Origin: Pilatotrama ljubarskyi
Lineage: Eukaryota > Basidiomycota > Agaricomycetes > Polyporales > Polyporaceae
Length of the DNA stretch: 64,000 bases
Assembly (NCBI GenBank): GCA_022385805.1
Contig: MU277769.1
Span: 1-64,000, forward strand
Reading direction: 5' to 3'
The position numbers and the translations under genes were made by a program. Below, piece after piece: positions 1 to 11,639 of the stretch (its first letter is position 1; every line of letters starts with the position of its first letter). A model generated the notes under the pieces. That model did not search any database. It was not told the origin of the DNA and saw only the letters and a program-made list of their open reading frames with translations.

Positions 1-18
1 CGTCCGAGGAAGTCCCGT

Positions 19-42
19 CCGGAACTCCTGCCGGAGTTCCGG
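19..42. repeat. perfect 10-bp inverted repeat (hairpin)
   Basis: ccggaactcc at 19-28 is followed by the loop tgcc and its exact reverse complement ggagttccgg at 33-42. It is a strong GC-rich hairpin at the edge of the window. No flanking gene is visible, so its role is unknown. Confidence 0.75.
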
Positions 43-108
43 CAGAGGTCACGTTCCCTGGTGGCACGGGTCGTGACACCCACCTGGGATGAGCGGAATG
101 AGCAGAAG

Positions 109-295
109 GCATACGTAAATGACATAATCGTATGCATACCAATACAAGAGCTTGCAAAGGGCGCAATCCACCGCAATCCCCGGAATTGCTCGCTTGAATT
201 GCGAGCAATCCCAGCGGTTTGCAAGCGCTTACGCAACGGCCGTAACGATCATTTATGGCCACAGGACTTGGGTGCAATCCCAGGGTTTGCAAGCG
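109..295. repeat. cluster of short inverted and direct repeats
   Basis: Three elements lie together. gcatacg (109-115) pairs with cgtatgc (129-135). attgctcgc (185-193) pairs with gcgagcaat (201-209). A motif reading gcaatcccag followed by gtttgcaagcg occurs near 206-230 and again near 272-294, differing by one inserted base. Such clusters can be decayed mobile-element ends or regulatory DNA; there is no gene context to decide. Confidence 0.5.
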
Positions 296-3200
296 ATTAT
301 ATGTGCATACAACCACATCCGTGTTTCTGACGCTTTTGCCGATGCATACCTCACAACATGGTTTTCCTCGCTTTGCATCTGCTGCTCAGCAAGCGTGAGT
401 GCTCCCGCCAACTGCGCTCGGTGGTAGCCCGTGCTTCCGTCAACCGCTTACGCTGTTTCGATGCACTTCAGTCTACGCTAACTCGCTGATAGCGACGTGA
501 GTCGCCCACTTCTCGATAGCCACGCCGATGATCGAGCATTTGTTGACCAGGTTGAAATTCCGAGAGGTGCAGTGCGGCCGCGGCCATCACCGAGACACCG
601 AGGGCAACTCGGGTATCCACTGTATGTCTAACATGTTCCGAGGGCCGAACTCTACCCCGTGCCACACCGCCGCCGCAGAGTTCACGTTTGGCAAGGACGG
701 TCAGGTACGCCAACACCCTGCCAGATTCGGCCTTACAGCGAAGCACTCACATTGACGACGATCGTCCACGGAAATAGACGAGCACCGTGGGCTCCCGGGG
801 CCCCGTCGTGCCGGTTCACATTGTGCCGACGACCACGACTGACACTCCTTACGGTCTGGAAAACAACTCGAAGCTGGTATGTTGCACTTGTCGTCTTCAC
901 TCCTACCATGTTAAGGACGCATTGCTCATGACTGATTGGTGGCAGAGCGTACACCGCATCCTTTCCCGAGGAGCCCAGAATCGGTAGTCTGACCATTGAT
1001 CGCGGGGCTGAATGAGGGCTCTTCCATCCATTTCTTGACGTCTCGCCCTCCACGTGCATCCCGATATCCACCGCCTGAACAAGCCAAAATCTGGAGCTTT
1101 CATCAACTTGGAGGAGCCGGTTGCTATTGTACAATAGCTGACTGTTCCTAGGTCATGTCCTTCTAGTCTCCGGATTTGCATCGTGGCTGATTTGCGCCTC
1201 AGTCTGCACTTACCGCTTGTGTATACGAGTTTGCGGCTATGCATTCTTGGCGCATCAGAATGCTCGACAAGTGGGCGCAGTCGGAGATCTTTACGGTAAG
1301 TCGCCGCGCGGGCTGCGTAGGGTGGCACCTCCAAGCCAATGGAGAATAACCAGATCACCGGTCATCACCGGAACCTTGGCGCAAGAGCATGGCGGACCGC
1401 CCAAGAATTACCGGTTCGAAGCGGCAGCGAACAGAAGCCTATGGCTCACGGAACTCCGGACCTGGGCGAGTCCAGAGTACGGATAGACAATGGTGTGGTC
1501 CTGAGCTCCAGGATCGGCGAATGGGTCTCTCCGAAGCACGTTCCACTCAGATATGGGTGGCGGGCAGCGGTAGATCGCGAACTTGGCCGAAAGGAGCTGA
1601 GGAAAGCACTGCGAGCGGCGGCCACGGGCTATGTCTACGTTGTAAGCCGGCCTGTGCGCTTTTCTAGTACCCTCCTAGAACCAGCTTCCTGCCGATAGAT
1701 GGTGTGCTGACCGTTAGCGCTGCAGGGTCGGCCCGTCGAGGGAACGCGATAGCCGGTAAATCAGTCGTATGTCTAGCGCGAAAACGACGACAGACCGCGC
1801 GCGGAGTAAGCGGATGGCTAGTATCACTGGCATGCATTCGCCGCGTGTTGACTTCTTCGCGCGGACGCGGCAAGAAGGCATACTCTGCCCCCGGGTGTCA
1901 CCAATTCATGGAACCGCTAGGCCCGGGCCAGGTAGAGATAGCAGTCCCAACGATCGCGGCCGACGCAGAGGACGGCCTACCGAACAGGCGCAGCATGAAC
2001 TGGTGAAAAACAACCGCAGAAGTGCCAACATCGCACCGCCGGATGCGCTGCAACGACCCAAAGTACGGAATAGAGACAGGGTATCGAATCTTCTTCCTTG
2101 TGCTTGTGGGAGAACAATAGTACTTCTCTGGGCGTCGAAAGCAATGTATAGCAGAGATAGGACTGTGTCTAAGACCAAGATGTCAGCCAACGGTCTACTG
2201 GAAGTAACATTCCACTTAGCTTCGCCGGCCTCATGCCTTTTGGCCACCGGTGTTACGTCTTTCGGCAGCCTCTCGAGGGGTTCCGTGCAATGGCAACCTT
2301 CACCTCGCCATCCTTTTCCTTCACGCCAGCCTGCACAGAAGGTCAAATTGGATGTCTGGTGACAAGGCATTCTAGGTCACTGTAGTGTCTCTTAGGGAAT
2401 ACTGTATGCATGATGTCGTATCCGGAAGTTCCGTGAACCCACCGTTATCGCACTGCGGTAGAAGAATTGTCTTCCCTGGCATTACACTGATAGTATGGAC
2501 GTACCGGGAACCGCCGGGAAACGCTCAGTGCCATCAGTATTGAATGTGGGTTCCGAATGCGAACAAAGTTATACCCGCCGAGTCACGCGTATCCTGGGCG
2601 AAGACGTTCCCGCGGAGTGTGCTCTTCTACATTCGAGCCGGCTGCACATAGTCATCAAGACTGAGCCGCTGTTACCGACGCTACTCCTTGTGTACCGTTG
2701 GGATGATCCGCACGCGTTCGTTGCACGTACAAACCCATCGGAGTCCGTCCAGACGAAGTCCTCGTGATGAATACCTTTGGCACTTGCAGACGAGTACCTC
2801 TGCGGAGCTCACCTGGTGGCCTGGAAAGAGGTCTACTTATTCCGAATACAGTAGGTACTATGGTGATCTCTTCTCCTGTATCGTTACTATCGCATGACAT
2901 GCGCTGTCGCCCGTAGCTGGCCATGACAGGAATAGACCTGCGTCAGGACATCTTCTTGTTCTGATACTGATTAAGCTCACCTTCCGTATCGCGAACATTC
3001 GCCGGGCCACGTAATACCCCCGCCAGGAAATATCCGGTACATAGCTGGGTGAGTTGTGAAGAAATGCGCCTTGTTCCCGGCCTGACTAACTGACTTCCCG
3101 CAGCAGTCTCCACCGTCTGAGCGTTGGTGAATTATAGGAGTCTCGCTTCCGCCAACTGGTCGGATAGGGGAGTGTACACCAGCGGTACGCTGCCACCGAT

Positions 3201-4151
3201 TCAGACAGCGCTGCTGATGGCCGCGCAATCAGCGCGTGTCGTTGTGAACTCGCACCCCAAGGCCAGGACATACACGCTCCATGATGTCAGACTTGCAGTA
3301 TCATTGAGGGCTTATTGACGGGTAATTACTTGCCTCTCGAGGTCTCTGCCGCGTGCGACTTCGTCAGCAAGACTTGCAATTGTGACGAAACCGGCATACG
3401 GTGACCTCAACCGGTGGTGCCGGCCGATACAACGAGAGGCCGCCTCACATCAGCAAGATGATATCTCACATCTATCACTGAGAGAAGCATACTCTCCACG
3501 CTGTTCTGTGAATATCATCGCATCGTAGATGTTGTTCCATCTTTCTGACCAGGAGCTTGGTATTCGGATGCACGGGAGCAGTGGATCCCGGAACACCAAC
3601 CCGGCCCATAGGTACAGCAAGGAAGGGGAATGCAATCTCTGAGTCGAAGTCAGTGAGTTTTCTTGAAGTCACGGAACTGCGTCTTGGACAGCATGGACCA
3701 GCTCCGCCGCTGAACCTACGGCGCGACCGGAGGAACCTTGCGGCTTCGCCCGTCTAGACGACCGTCGATCACGTTGAGCGGTCGCGCAGTCTGCTGCCAC
3801 GAGGCCACTTCTGATGTTCAGCTCACATCGGAGAGAAGCACGCTGAACTTCCGTTGCAGGTAACCAGATGGCGAATGACGCCGCCCGGCCTGAGATCGGA
3901 TTGCAGTATTGTCTGCTATTGGGGTTCCTTCGGATTCTGGTAATGCAGGGACAGCGCGAAGCAGCAATTTGTGCCGGACTGCACAGTTCCTCTCCTGATC
4001 CATGTCTGTTCAGCGCTAGGACTTGCAATCAGAGCCGCACCTGGCCGCGTACAAAAGAGCGGAGATCCCGCTGTGACATCGCGTATCCTCTCACCTGTAA
4101 GCGAGCACCCTAAACACGTCCCCGCCTCTTCATTAACTCCCTCGCCTTAGA

Positions 4152-6683
4152 ATGCCGATGCTGTAGGTCCCAGGCACGTCGACAGCCTGCGCGGCCTAAC
4201 CAACTTATACAGTACCGACCCGAGCGCCAAGTACGACCCATATACCCCGATCGACCTCCCGAATCGTCAATGGCCCAAGAGGCGCGTCGAGCGCCATCCA
4301 ATTTGGCTCTCCACCGATTTGCGCGATGGGAACCAGGCACTGGCACGACCTATGACCACAGAACAGAAGCGCATGTTTTTTCGGCACCTCGTGAGCTGTA
4401 ACTTTAAAGAGATCGAAGTGGCCTACCCATCATCCAGCGAGACCGAGTTCGAATTCGTGCGCTCATTGATCGACGGGGGCGACATCCCTGACGATGTGTG
4501 GATTCAGGTGCGTTCGACTTTCTCCAAGAGGGAGAGGGACTGCTTACGTCCTGAGCTTCTTAGGTCATGACGCCTGCGCGCGCGGAACTGATCCACCGCA
4601 CTTTCGAAGCTATTGCCGGGGCGCGGAAGGTCATCATCAGCTTGTTCAATGCTACAGCACCCTGCTTTCGCGAAGTAGTCTTCGGCAAGAGCAAGGAGGA
4701 AATCATCGAGCTCGCCACTACGCACACGAAACTCGTTCGTTCGCTCGTCGACGAGCATCGTGAGAAGTACGGAGCCAAGTTCAGGCTGGTATACGGAGTC
4801 GAGGCGTTCTCCCAGACGGAGCCCGAGTACGTCGTCGAGATCTGCACGGCCGTGAAGAATGCGTGGGGCTTGGCAGGGAAGGCGATGGAGGATAGGATCA
4901 TGTATAACCTGCCCTCAACCGTGGAGATCGCCCCGCCCAACCACTATGCCGATCAGGTGAGCACGTCACTTGTTATCTGGGCAAGATGAGCTCACCATCC
5001 TTCGCTCGCAGATAGAATACTTCTGCACGCATATGGAGGATCGCGATGAGATTGTCGTCAGTTTACATACGCACAACGACCGAGGTAGGCATCTTACCCT
5101 CGAGCTTGCTCTTTGTCTCATTGACTCGGGCAGGGACTGCGGTCGCTGCGACGGAGCTTGGCGTCCTAGCTGGCGCCGATCGCGTCGAGGGCTGCTTGTT
5201 CGGCAACGGGGAACGATCCGGCAACGTGGACCTCGTCACCCTCGCGCTCAACCTGTACACGCAAGGCATTCCCTGTGGTCTCAACTTCAGCAACATCCAG
5301 GATACCATCGATATTGTCACTCAGTGCACGTCCCTTCCCATCCATCCCCGCCATCCCTATGCTGGCGAGCTGGTCTTCACTGCTTTCTCGGGTTCGCACC
5401 AAGATGCGATCAAGAAGGGTTTCGAGGCACAGGCCGTCCGCCACGCTAAAGCCGCCGCAGAGGGGCTGCCGCTCAAATGGTCAATTCCTTACCTTCCTCT
5501 TGACCCCGCGGACCTAGGGCGCACTTACGAGGCTGTCATCCGCGTCAACTCACAGTCCGGCAAGGGCGGCATCGCGTACATCATCCGGAAGCACCTGCAC
5601 ATCGACCTTCCACGGCCGGTGCAACAGGAGTTCTACCGCGTCGTACAGCGCCAGGTCGACCGTACCGCGCGCGAAATGACCGCGGACGAGATAAAGGCCA
5701 CCTTCACATCCTACTACCATCTGGACGAAGAGAAGTTCCCCGCGCGCATCGTTCTGTCGAAGTTCGCCGTCATCCAGACCGTTCGCGATGGACACGGTGT
5801 CACGACGTTCCAGGGGAGGATGACCGCGGATGGGCAGTCATTCACGTTACGTGGAGAAGGGTCCGGGCCGCTCGTCGCCTTTCTCGCAGCTGTCGAGTCC
5901 CGAACGCGCCTACGCTTCGCCGCAGTCGAGACACACGAGCGAGCATCTCTGGATCCCACGAGTGGCGACATCGTGTCTTTCGTCCTCCTCGTCGAGACGT
6001 ACCCGGCGCCCGCTATCGTCAACGGCGAATCTCAGACCCAGGTTCCGACGTGGGGGGTGGGTGTCGATACCGACAAAGCACGCTCGCTCATCCGCGCAGC
6101 TGTCAGCGCCATGAACAAGCGCCTCGGTAACCGCCCCGTCGCCGTCGTCACCGGGGGCACGAAGGAGGTCCTGCGCATCCTCAATGACGACTATGGGCTG
6201 CCGGTCCCTCGGGGGATGCAGGACGTCCTTTCGGAGCTCTGTACCGCGGGGGACGTCGAGGGCCTATCCCCGGAGCAGGTTGCCGCGCGCTTCGTCTCGC
6301 AGTTCTGCCACATGCCCGAAGATGCGAAGGGTGCGACGTTGTCCTCATTCTCGATCGCGAAGGTGCCGTTCTGCTCCCAGCTTCGGTTCCAGGCCATCAT
6401 TACGCTGCATGGATCGGAGAAGCAAGTCGAGGCCGTGGGAGGTGACGCGGTCAGTTGCCTACTGGTTGGCCTTGGACACCTAATCGGGTCGGTGGCGCTA
6501 CGCGAGGTTCAGATAGTGCCGCGCGTCCAGAGTGCAAAGGGTCTTCGACATGTCGCCTTCGTCCAACTCGAATCTGAGCTGCAGGAGGCAGTTTATGGTA
6601 TCGGCATCGATGACGACATGACGACAGCCATGTTACAAGCGACCCTGGTTGCCGCGGGGAACTGTAACGGGCATCGACTGTAA
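4152..6683 (+). CDS. LEU4: 2-isopropylmalate synthase
   Basis: This enzyme condenses acetyl-CoA with 2-oxoisovalerate, the first committed step of leucine synthesis. Five exons (4152-4162, 4213-4507, 4564-4956, 5012-5084, 5134-6683) join in phase to 773 residues. The start MPMLTDPSAKY resembles the short, presequence-free form of fungal LEU4; an in-frame stop (4134) lies just upstream. The DRE-TIM barrel shows STDLRDGNQAL near residue 33, the metal-binding HTHNDRG near 250 and GNGERSGN soon after. The subdomain motif around IAYIIRKHLHIDLPRP is near 403 and a LeuA allosteric domain spans about 447-585. The protein then continues about 170 residues beyond the usual length with what looks like a second subdomain-plus-LeuA unit ending YGIGIDDD near 745. 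It converges on the carrier gene, 256 bp apart. Identity is very sure; the exact start is fairly sure. Confidence 0.95.
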
Positions 6684-6939
6684 GGAATACCTCTCGCGCA
6701 AGGACACGTTTGTCAGGGGCTTGGCATGTATTGGGGCAGTTGCTACGTTGATAGGTTCGTCCGTTCAGTGCGATGTATTTGTAGTAGTACGATGTTGTCG
6801 GGATTATCTGTGACTGTAACAGGAAGGAAGGCATTCTGTATATGTGGATTACGACGAATGCGAACGTTGCTGCCCATGAATCACTTATCATAAGGACGAA
6901 GCTCGAAGTCGAGCAACATGAGGCTTCAACTTCTACTGA

Positions 6940-8546
6940 TCACGGCCGCGGGCGGCGGGCGTCGAGGTACAGTCCCACGATAATGTCGTTCGCTGTCAAG
7001 GTGATGATTCTACCAGGTCAAAGAGCCATCGGCGATCAGTGCCCCGACCACATTTCTGTGAAGTACAACTCACGTGTGAGGCGCAATGCGCAAGAAGTGG
7101 GCGGTGGACCCTATTGAGAAAAGGGACACGTGAGGGCAACAATTTGTAACTGTACCTCACGCGCCGGAGTGCTCCGTCGCCGGCACCAGAGATAGCCCAT
7201 GAGTACGTACCCTTGTACCAGCCATGTATGCCTTCTGCCCGTAAGGTCTTCCAGAGGCAGTCCAGCGGGTTGCGGTATAATTTGCCTACGATCCGACCGT
7301 CTGGCCCCCGTACTGTGGGTTGGTTATACATTCGCGTGAGTGTCTGACAGTGACGCGGAGTCAGCAGGCACGTAGTCAGACTGAATTCAAGCCAACTCGC
7401 CGTGTCTGCTGGCTGCATTACGAGACACTGCGCGGACACCGGAGATGAGTACCTGGAAGTTCCTCAGCCACTCTGGGACAACTCACCAGGATCACCCCGG
7501 ACACAGAACTGCTAACCAGATATGTCCAGAGACTGTCCGGGCTCGCAATCGCACGACTGACGAGCAGGTTCTTTGTCCATACATAGCTGGGAATCTGCAC
7601 CTATGTACGCCATGCACGCGTCAGACGGCGTACACGAAGCCAGGCGGGAAGAAAAGACTTGCAGAGCCGCCGATGGCTCCACGAAGTATCGCAGCGTCAC
7701 AGCCGCGCAGGAGTCCTTTAGCGCCCTCCTCCCGGACAATCGTAAGCAACGCCTCCCAGCCGTGTCTGTAGTGCCTCTGTGCGCCGACTGGTAAGACGGG
7801 AGAGTATGCTTGCATTCTGGTCTTTACGAGGAAGAGAGGATTCCCCAGAGTTGCTGAAGCAGATAAGTAACTCGAGGCAATCACAGTGTTTGGAGCGCTT
7901 ACACCCCACGATCGCGCTTAGGGAACCGGCGGCGGCGGACGTCACAACGTTCGAGTTGGTCGGAGCATTTCCGAACAATGAATCTAACCGACGTCGGAAA
8001 GGTTCGTATAGGCCTACGGAGCCCTGTGAGCGTACGTACGCAAGCTCACAGAGGAAACTCACCTAGGCGTGACCCGTTCAGCAGTACCTCGAGACGGAGC
8101 ACTCAGTATCTGCCAGCGAGCGGCATCAAGCCAGGCTTCACGCCTACCTGATAGAAATACTGGAACGTTGATTCATCTTCAAGCATCGCCCAGATGACAG
8201 GTGCATACGTACTGCTGGGCCCAAACCGCGTTGCATGCCTCGTACACCCTCGTTCTTCATAGTCTTCGCGAGTACATCAAACACGTTCTTGTATACCTTG
8301 GCACCTCCGCCCTTCATAAGTTCGCCCTGAAGCTGCATACGTGTCTTGGCCACCTCAGCACTGATATATGCCGCGCCATTAGTTCTGTCGGTGCTCTCGG
8401 ATGCGTTCGCCACTCACGGATTGGTGAAAGTGACCTATCGCCTGCAGTCAGCTCGAAACAGAGAAAGGATGTGGCAAGAAACGCACCGCGATACATCCGG
8501 CCAGACCGCCGCATATGAAACCCTCGAATGTCGAGAGATTCGCCAT
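6940..8546 (-). CDS. OAC1: mitochondrial carrier, oxaloacetate/isopropylmalate (Oac1) type
   Basis: Twelve exons (8546-8487, 8434-8418, 8360-8213, 8159-8148, 8087-8063, 8013-7903, 7853-7663, 7600-7487, 7427-7401, 7343-7211, 7110-7074, 7009-6940) join in phase to a 314-residue protein, the normal carrier length. All three repeats of the inner-membrane carrier family are present, with signatures PAEVAKTR, PLFLVKTR and PADTTLTR. The Oac1-like stretches NGSRLGLYEP, GSVQIPSYVWTK and RIAPHTIITLT support that subfamily. Yeast Oac1 moves oxaloacetate, sulfate and alpha-isopropylmalate across the inner membrane. Two introns (7662-7601 and 7400-7344) begin with GC instead of GT, and exon 4 is only 12 nt (YFYQ). 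The start is the first ATG after an in-frame stop; an upstream exon cannot be excluded. Substrate is inferred from family. Confidence 0.88.
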
Positions 8547-11500
8547 GTAGGTAGCTTGGAAGATGAGTGTTCAAGAAGAGGCGTCGAGACGAGATGAGTC
8601 CGCGACTCTGGGAGCTGGAGGACAATTTGCTGGAACACGATAGGCTGTCTCCTTAGTGCTACGTGCCAAACGGGTTTGTACCTGCGCGCTTTGGCTATAG
8701 TATAAGCATGAGTATGCAAATTCAGCGGGGGAACCTGATGGACTGGTGGCTAGAATAGTGAGCGCATGATCGGAGCTGGTGCTGCGCCATCCTATCGGCA
8801 TTCACTAATGAACAGCGCTGGGAATAATCCCGAGAGAGCACAGGCGGAGAAAGCTCAGCTCGTGTCGACACCTTGCGCCGAGAGGTCTGACACCTCGGAA
8901 TGCTGTCACGCATATCCACGGCGAGACAGTCGGCGAAGATGAGCAGCCGAGAGCCTTGGAAGTGGGTAGAACCTGTTCGTAGTGCGAGTTGCTGCCCGTG
9001 AAGGGATATCCTAGATCAGGCTCGCAAGTCGGCGAACTGCACCAATGTGATCTCACCTTCCAAGTTGCGCGTCGACCGCATATGAGATCGGCTCAGGCTG
9101 GACAGTAGTATGAATGATTGATGCGTCTTGATCTCGCGAGAACGCGCCCGACGTGTGTGCACCGTCTGGTTCATGGCACATGACCCACATACACGCGTAG
9201 CGGTGCGCTCATTTGGGTGCAGTTGTCACTTACATGATTTTTCCATAGAAAAAGAAGCTCCTCAATTACAAGGAGGTGCTCAAATGACGCGTACTCTGCC
9301 CGAAGCTGTAGCACTGTGGCATCGGGGGAGGGGCAACAATGAGAAGTGGTACTGGGCGACATCTGGGAATTGATGTCGCCGGGATGAATTCGATATAGAG
9401 GAGCGAGAAGAAACGTACCAGGAGATTTCAATCTATGTGCGCGCTTCGCTCGGCAATCGACAAGAGTGATCCACCTGTCAGACAGCAGGCCGCGTTGAAG
9501 TCCGAGGACCAAGTATATGGCTTTAGTCGCTCAATAACCAGCGGCCACAATACCAACCATCAGCAGCAAGTTCTTCACGGCAATTCACATATGGAGGAAG
9601 ACGTGCAGAGGCAGGGGACGATGAGGGGCATCGCGCAGTCGCGACTCGGATCGTGTGCAAAGTGATCACGTGCTTTGCACACAGCACTCCTGGGCTCCGA
9701 AGAGCTGACGGTTTGACTTCATCCTTCATCGCGGTGTACTCCTACCCCTTTGCCAGTCTGAACCATCCCACCATAAACTACATTCCTTCAACCCCTACGC
9801 ATATTGAGCGTACCAGTACTCCGGCCTGTTTCTGTTTCAATCTGTGAGCTGTCTCTATTGTTGCGTCCCTTCCGATGCTTCGTACTCTTTCTGGTCGGAG
9901 CTTGCACTACTACGAGCGACGCCCTACGAAACTGCAGCCAGGACTTACTTGGACGTGGTCGTTTACGGGATCGACCTTAGCTCTGCTCGACTGCCGGTGC
10001 TTGGCTGCATGCTGGAAGTCTCTCGGTCCTCGTCATAGAATCTGTGCGCCCTCTCCCCAATCTCTTTTTCGACGCGGATGCTGGCTCGATTGGCCTATCT
10101 CCTGAGACTTCCGATCCAAACGTTAGCTGCTGCGTCGTGGCGCATAGGAGATTGAGATGGACCGGCTCACGATGCAGCCTACGGTAACTTTGTACTGGGC
10201 GTTGCTTCGAGCAATGCTACTATCCTCGTTCTGTCCCCCCTGGCCCACAAGTATGCTGCTTGCGCTACTCTGAGACGGCTACGCGCTCCGAAGTTGAAGG
10301 TGCGTAAGACCCACCTGACACTGTTGATGTTACAGCGCACTCGTACGGCCCTCCCTCGTCTTCCCTCGATGCATCTAAATGGCATTCCACACTAGGGTAG
10401 GTGTTGCTGGTATCACATGCCCAAGGGCTCAGTCGAGGTACGTGATTCTGTATGCGGATATGGCGGACCTGCCCGTGGCTGTCAATGAGCAGTCTCTACC
10501 TTACCGACGCTGCCTCCGAGCAACATGGAGGATGCGATCGATATTGGTGGACAAATGTCCCCATCTCGAGAGCCTAATCGCGGCTTTTTTGAGTTTCAAG
10601 GTTCGTACGACGTGGCGCACGGCTGACTCGTGGTGGACGGAGTGTCGGGTCTTGTGGCCAGCGGAAGGTTTCGTCAACGTCTTTGGTGGCATCCCGACGA
10701 GCAGGGCCGCACTACCAGACACGCCCGCCTGTCCGCTGATGGTTTACGGGCTCGATCCTCTGGATCTCTGCTGCTTGAAGGTGGATCATAGCAGCGCTTG
10801 TCGAGCGGGTATTACATCCGTCCGCATGGTCCCCGAATCTCTCTCCGAAAGGCACTTCGATAATCCCATACTTGTCCAGACGGCTGGGATCGATCCCTTC
10901 TCGCCGGCAGGCATCTCCCGGTCCCCGGTCGAATGAAACTCGAGGACTGGCACCCCTGTCATGCTCGTCTTCTAGCTAATCGGTGAGTTTGATTGCGAAG
11001 TGCCCGCCCATTTAACGCCAGCGTCAAATGTGGTTCACGCAGACTTCCTTTCCACAAGGACCGCCTTAACGGATAGTCCCCCGTCCGGGCGGTTGCAACT
11101 TCCTGGACGCCGATGGACGGAAGTTCGCACTGCGTATGCGGGGTGTTCTATGTGTGGTTCGCGCCTTGGAAGTGGCCGGTGGCGTGGGATGGCTATCCGA
11201 ATGAACATGGTCCAGTGAGTGCTTGGCCGTGCGCTGTCCAAGTAGATTGCACCTTGACTGACCTTGCCGGACGTCTGATTGGGCATGCGACGCTGTGCGG
11301 CGAGCTTTACAGCTTCCTACCCACGACGATATCGGCTACGTGCGTGCTTCCATGCCACGACCTGTGCAAAGGAGGATCTACGATATCAGGCGGTCAGTCC
11401 GCCGGATTCATACTGGCCTGATAGTACGGCGTAGCTGTCACTGGCAAGCTCTTCCATTGAAGCCTATACCATGGCGATCCAGAGGTTCTCATCGATACAC

Positions 11501-11639
11501 GACTTCAGCTCGAGAGCTGGGCCCCGCCTTGACGCGTCGCATTCATTATATACCCTGTTCAATGGGTGACCCCTGAATCTCCGCCGCCGCCTGCCTCCGG
11601 ACCGCCTCGAGTTTCCCCTGCAGCAATAGCACCACTGAC
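8547..11639. other. unassigned region between carrier and membrane protein genes
   Basis: The longest open frame (10379-10936, plus, 185 codons) lacks any motif I know, and neighbouring frames look equally plausible. A plus-strand stretch near 11098-11150 reads FLDADGRKFALRMRGV, which loosely resembles a glycosidase N-terminal strand, but I could not extend it. A decayed or very diverged gene is possible. The first 100-200 bp should hold the carrier promoter. Confidence 0.3.

Larger units (their letters stand above)
1..4151. other. no gene recognised
   Basis: Several open frames of 60-200 codons occur on both strands, but none shows a domain, a spliceable exon chain or a family resemblance that I recognise, and they overlap one another in conflicting frames. 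I see only small repeats, listed separately, and the region just upstream of LEU4. It may hold promoter DNA, a diverged lineage-specific gene or decayed sequence. Confidence that no well-conserved gene lies here is moderate. Confidence 0.45.

Noticed and set aside
4152..8546. Leu3-type CCGG-NN-CCGG site near the LEU4 or carrier promoter
   Set aside because: I looked upstream of both genes and found only CCGG pairs with other spacing, so I do not claim a site.
11098..11420. Possible glycosidase start (FLDADGRKFALRMRGV)
   Set aside because: The resemblance is limited to one short stretch; no catalytic motif or exon chain follows.
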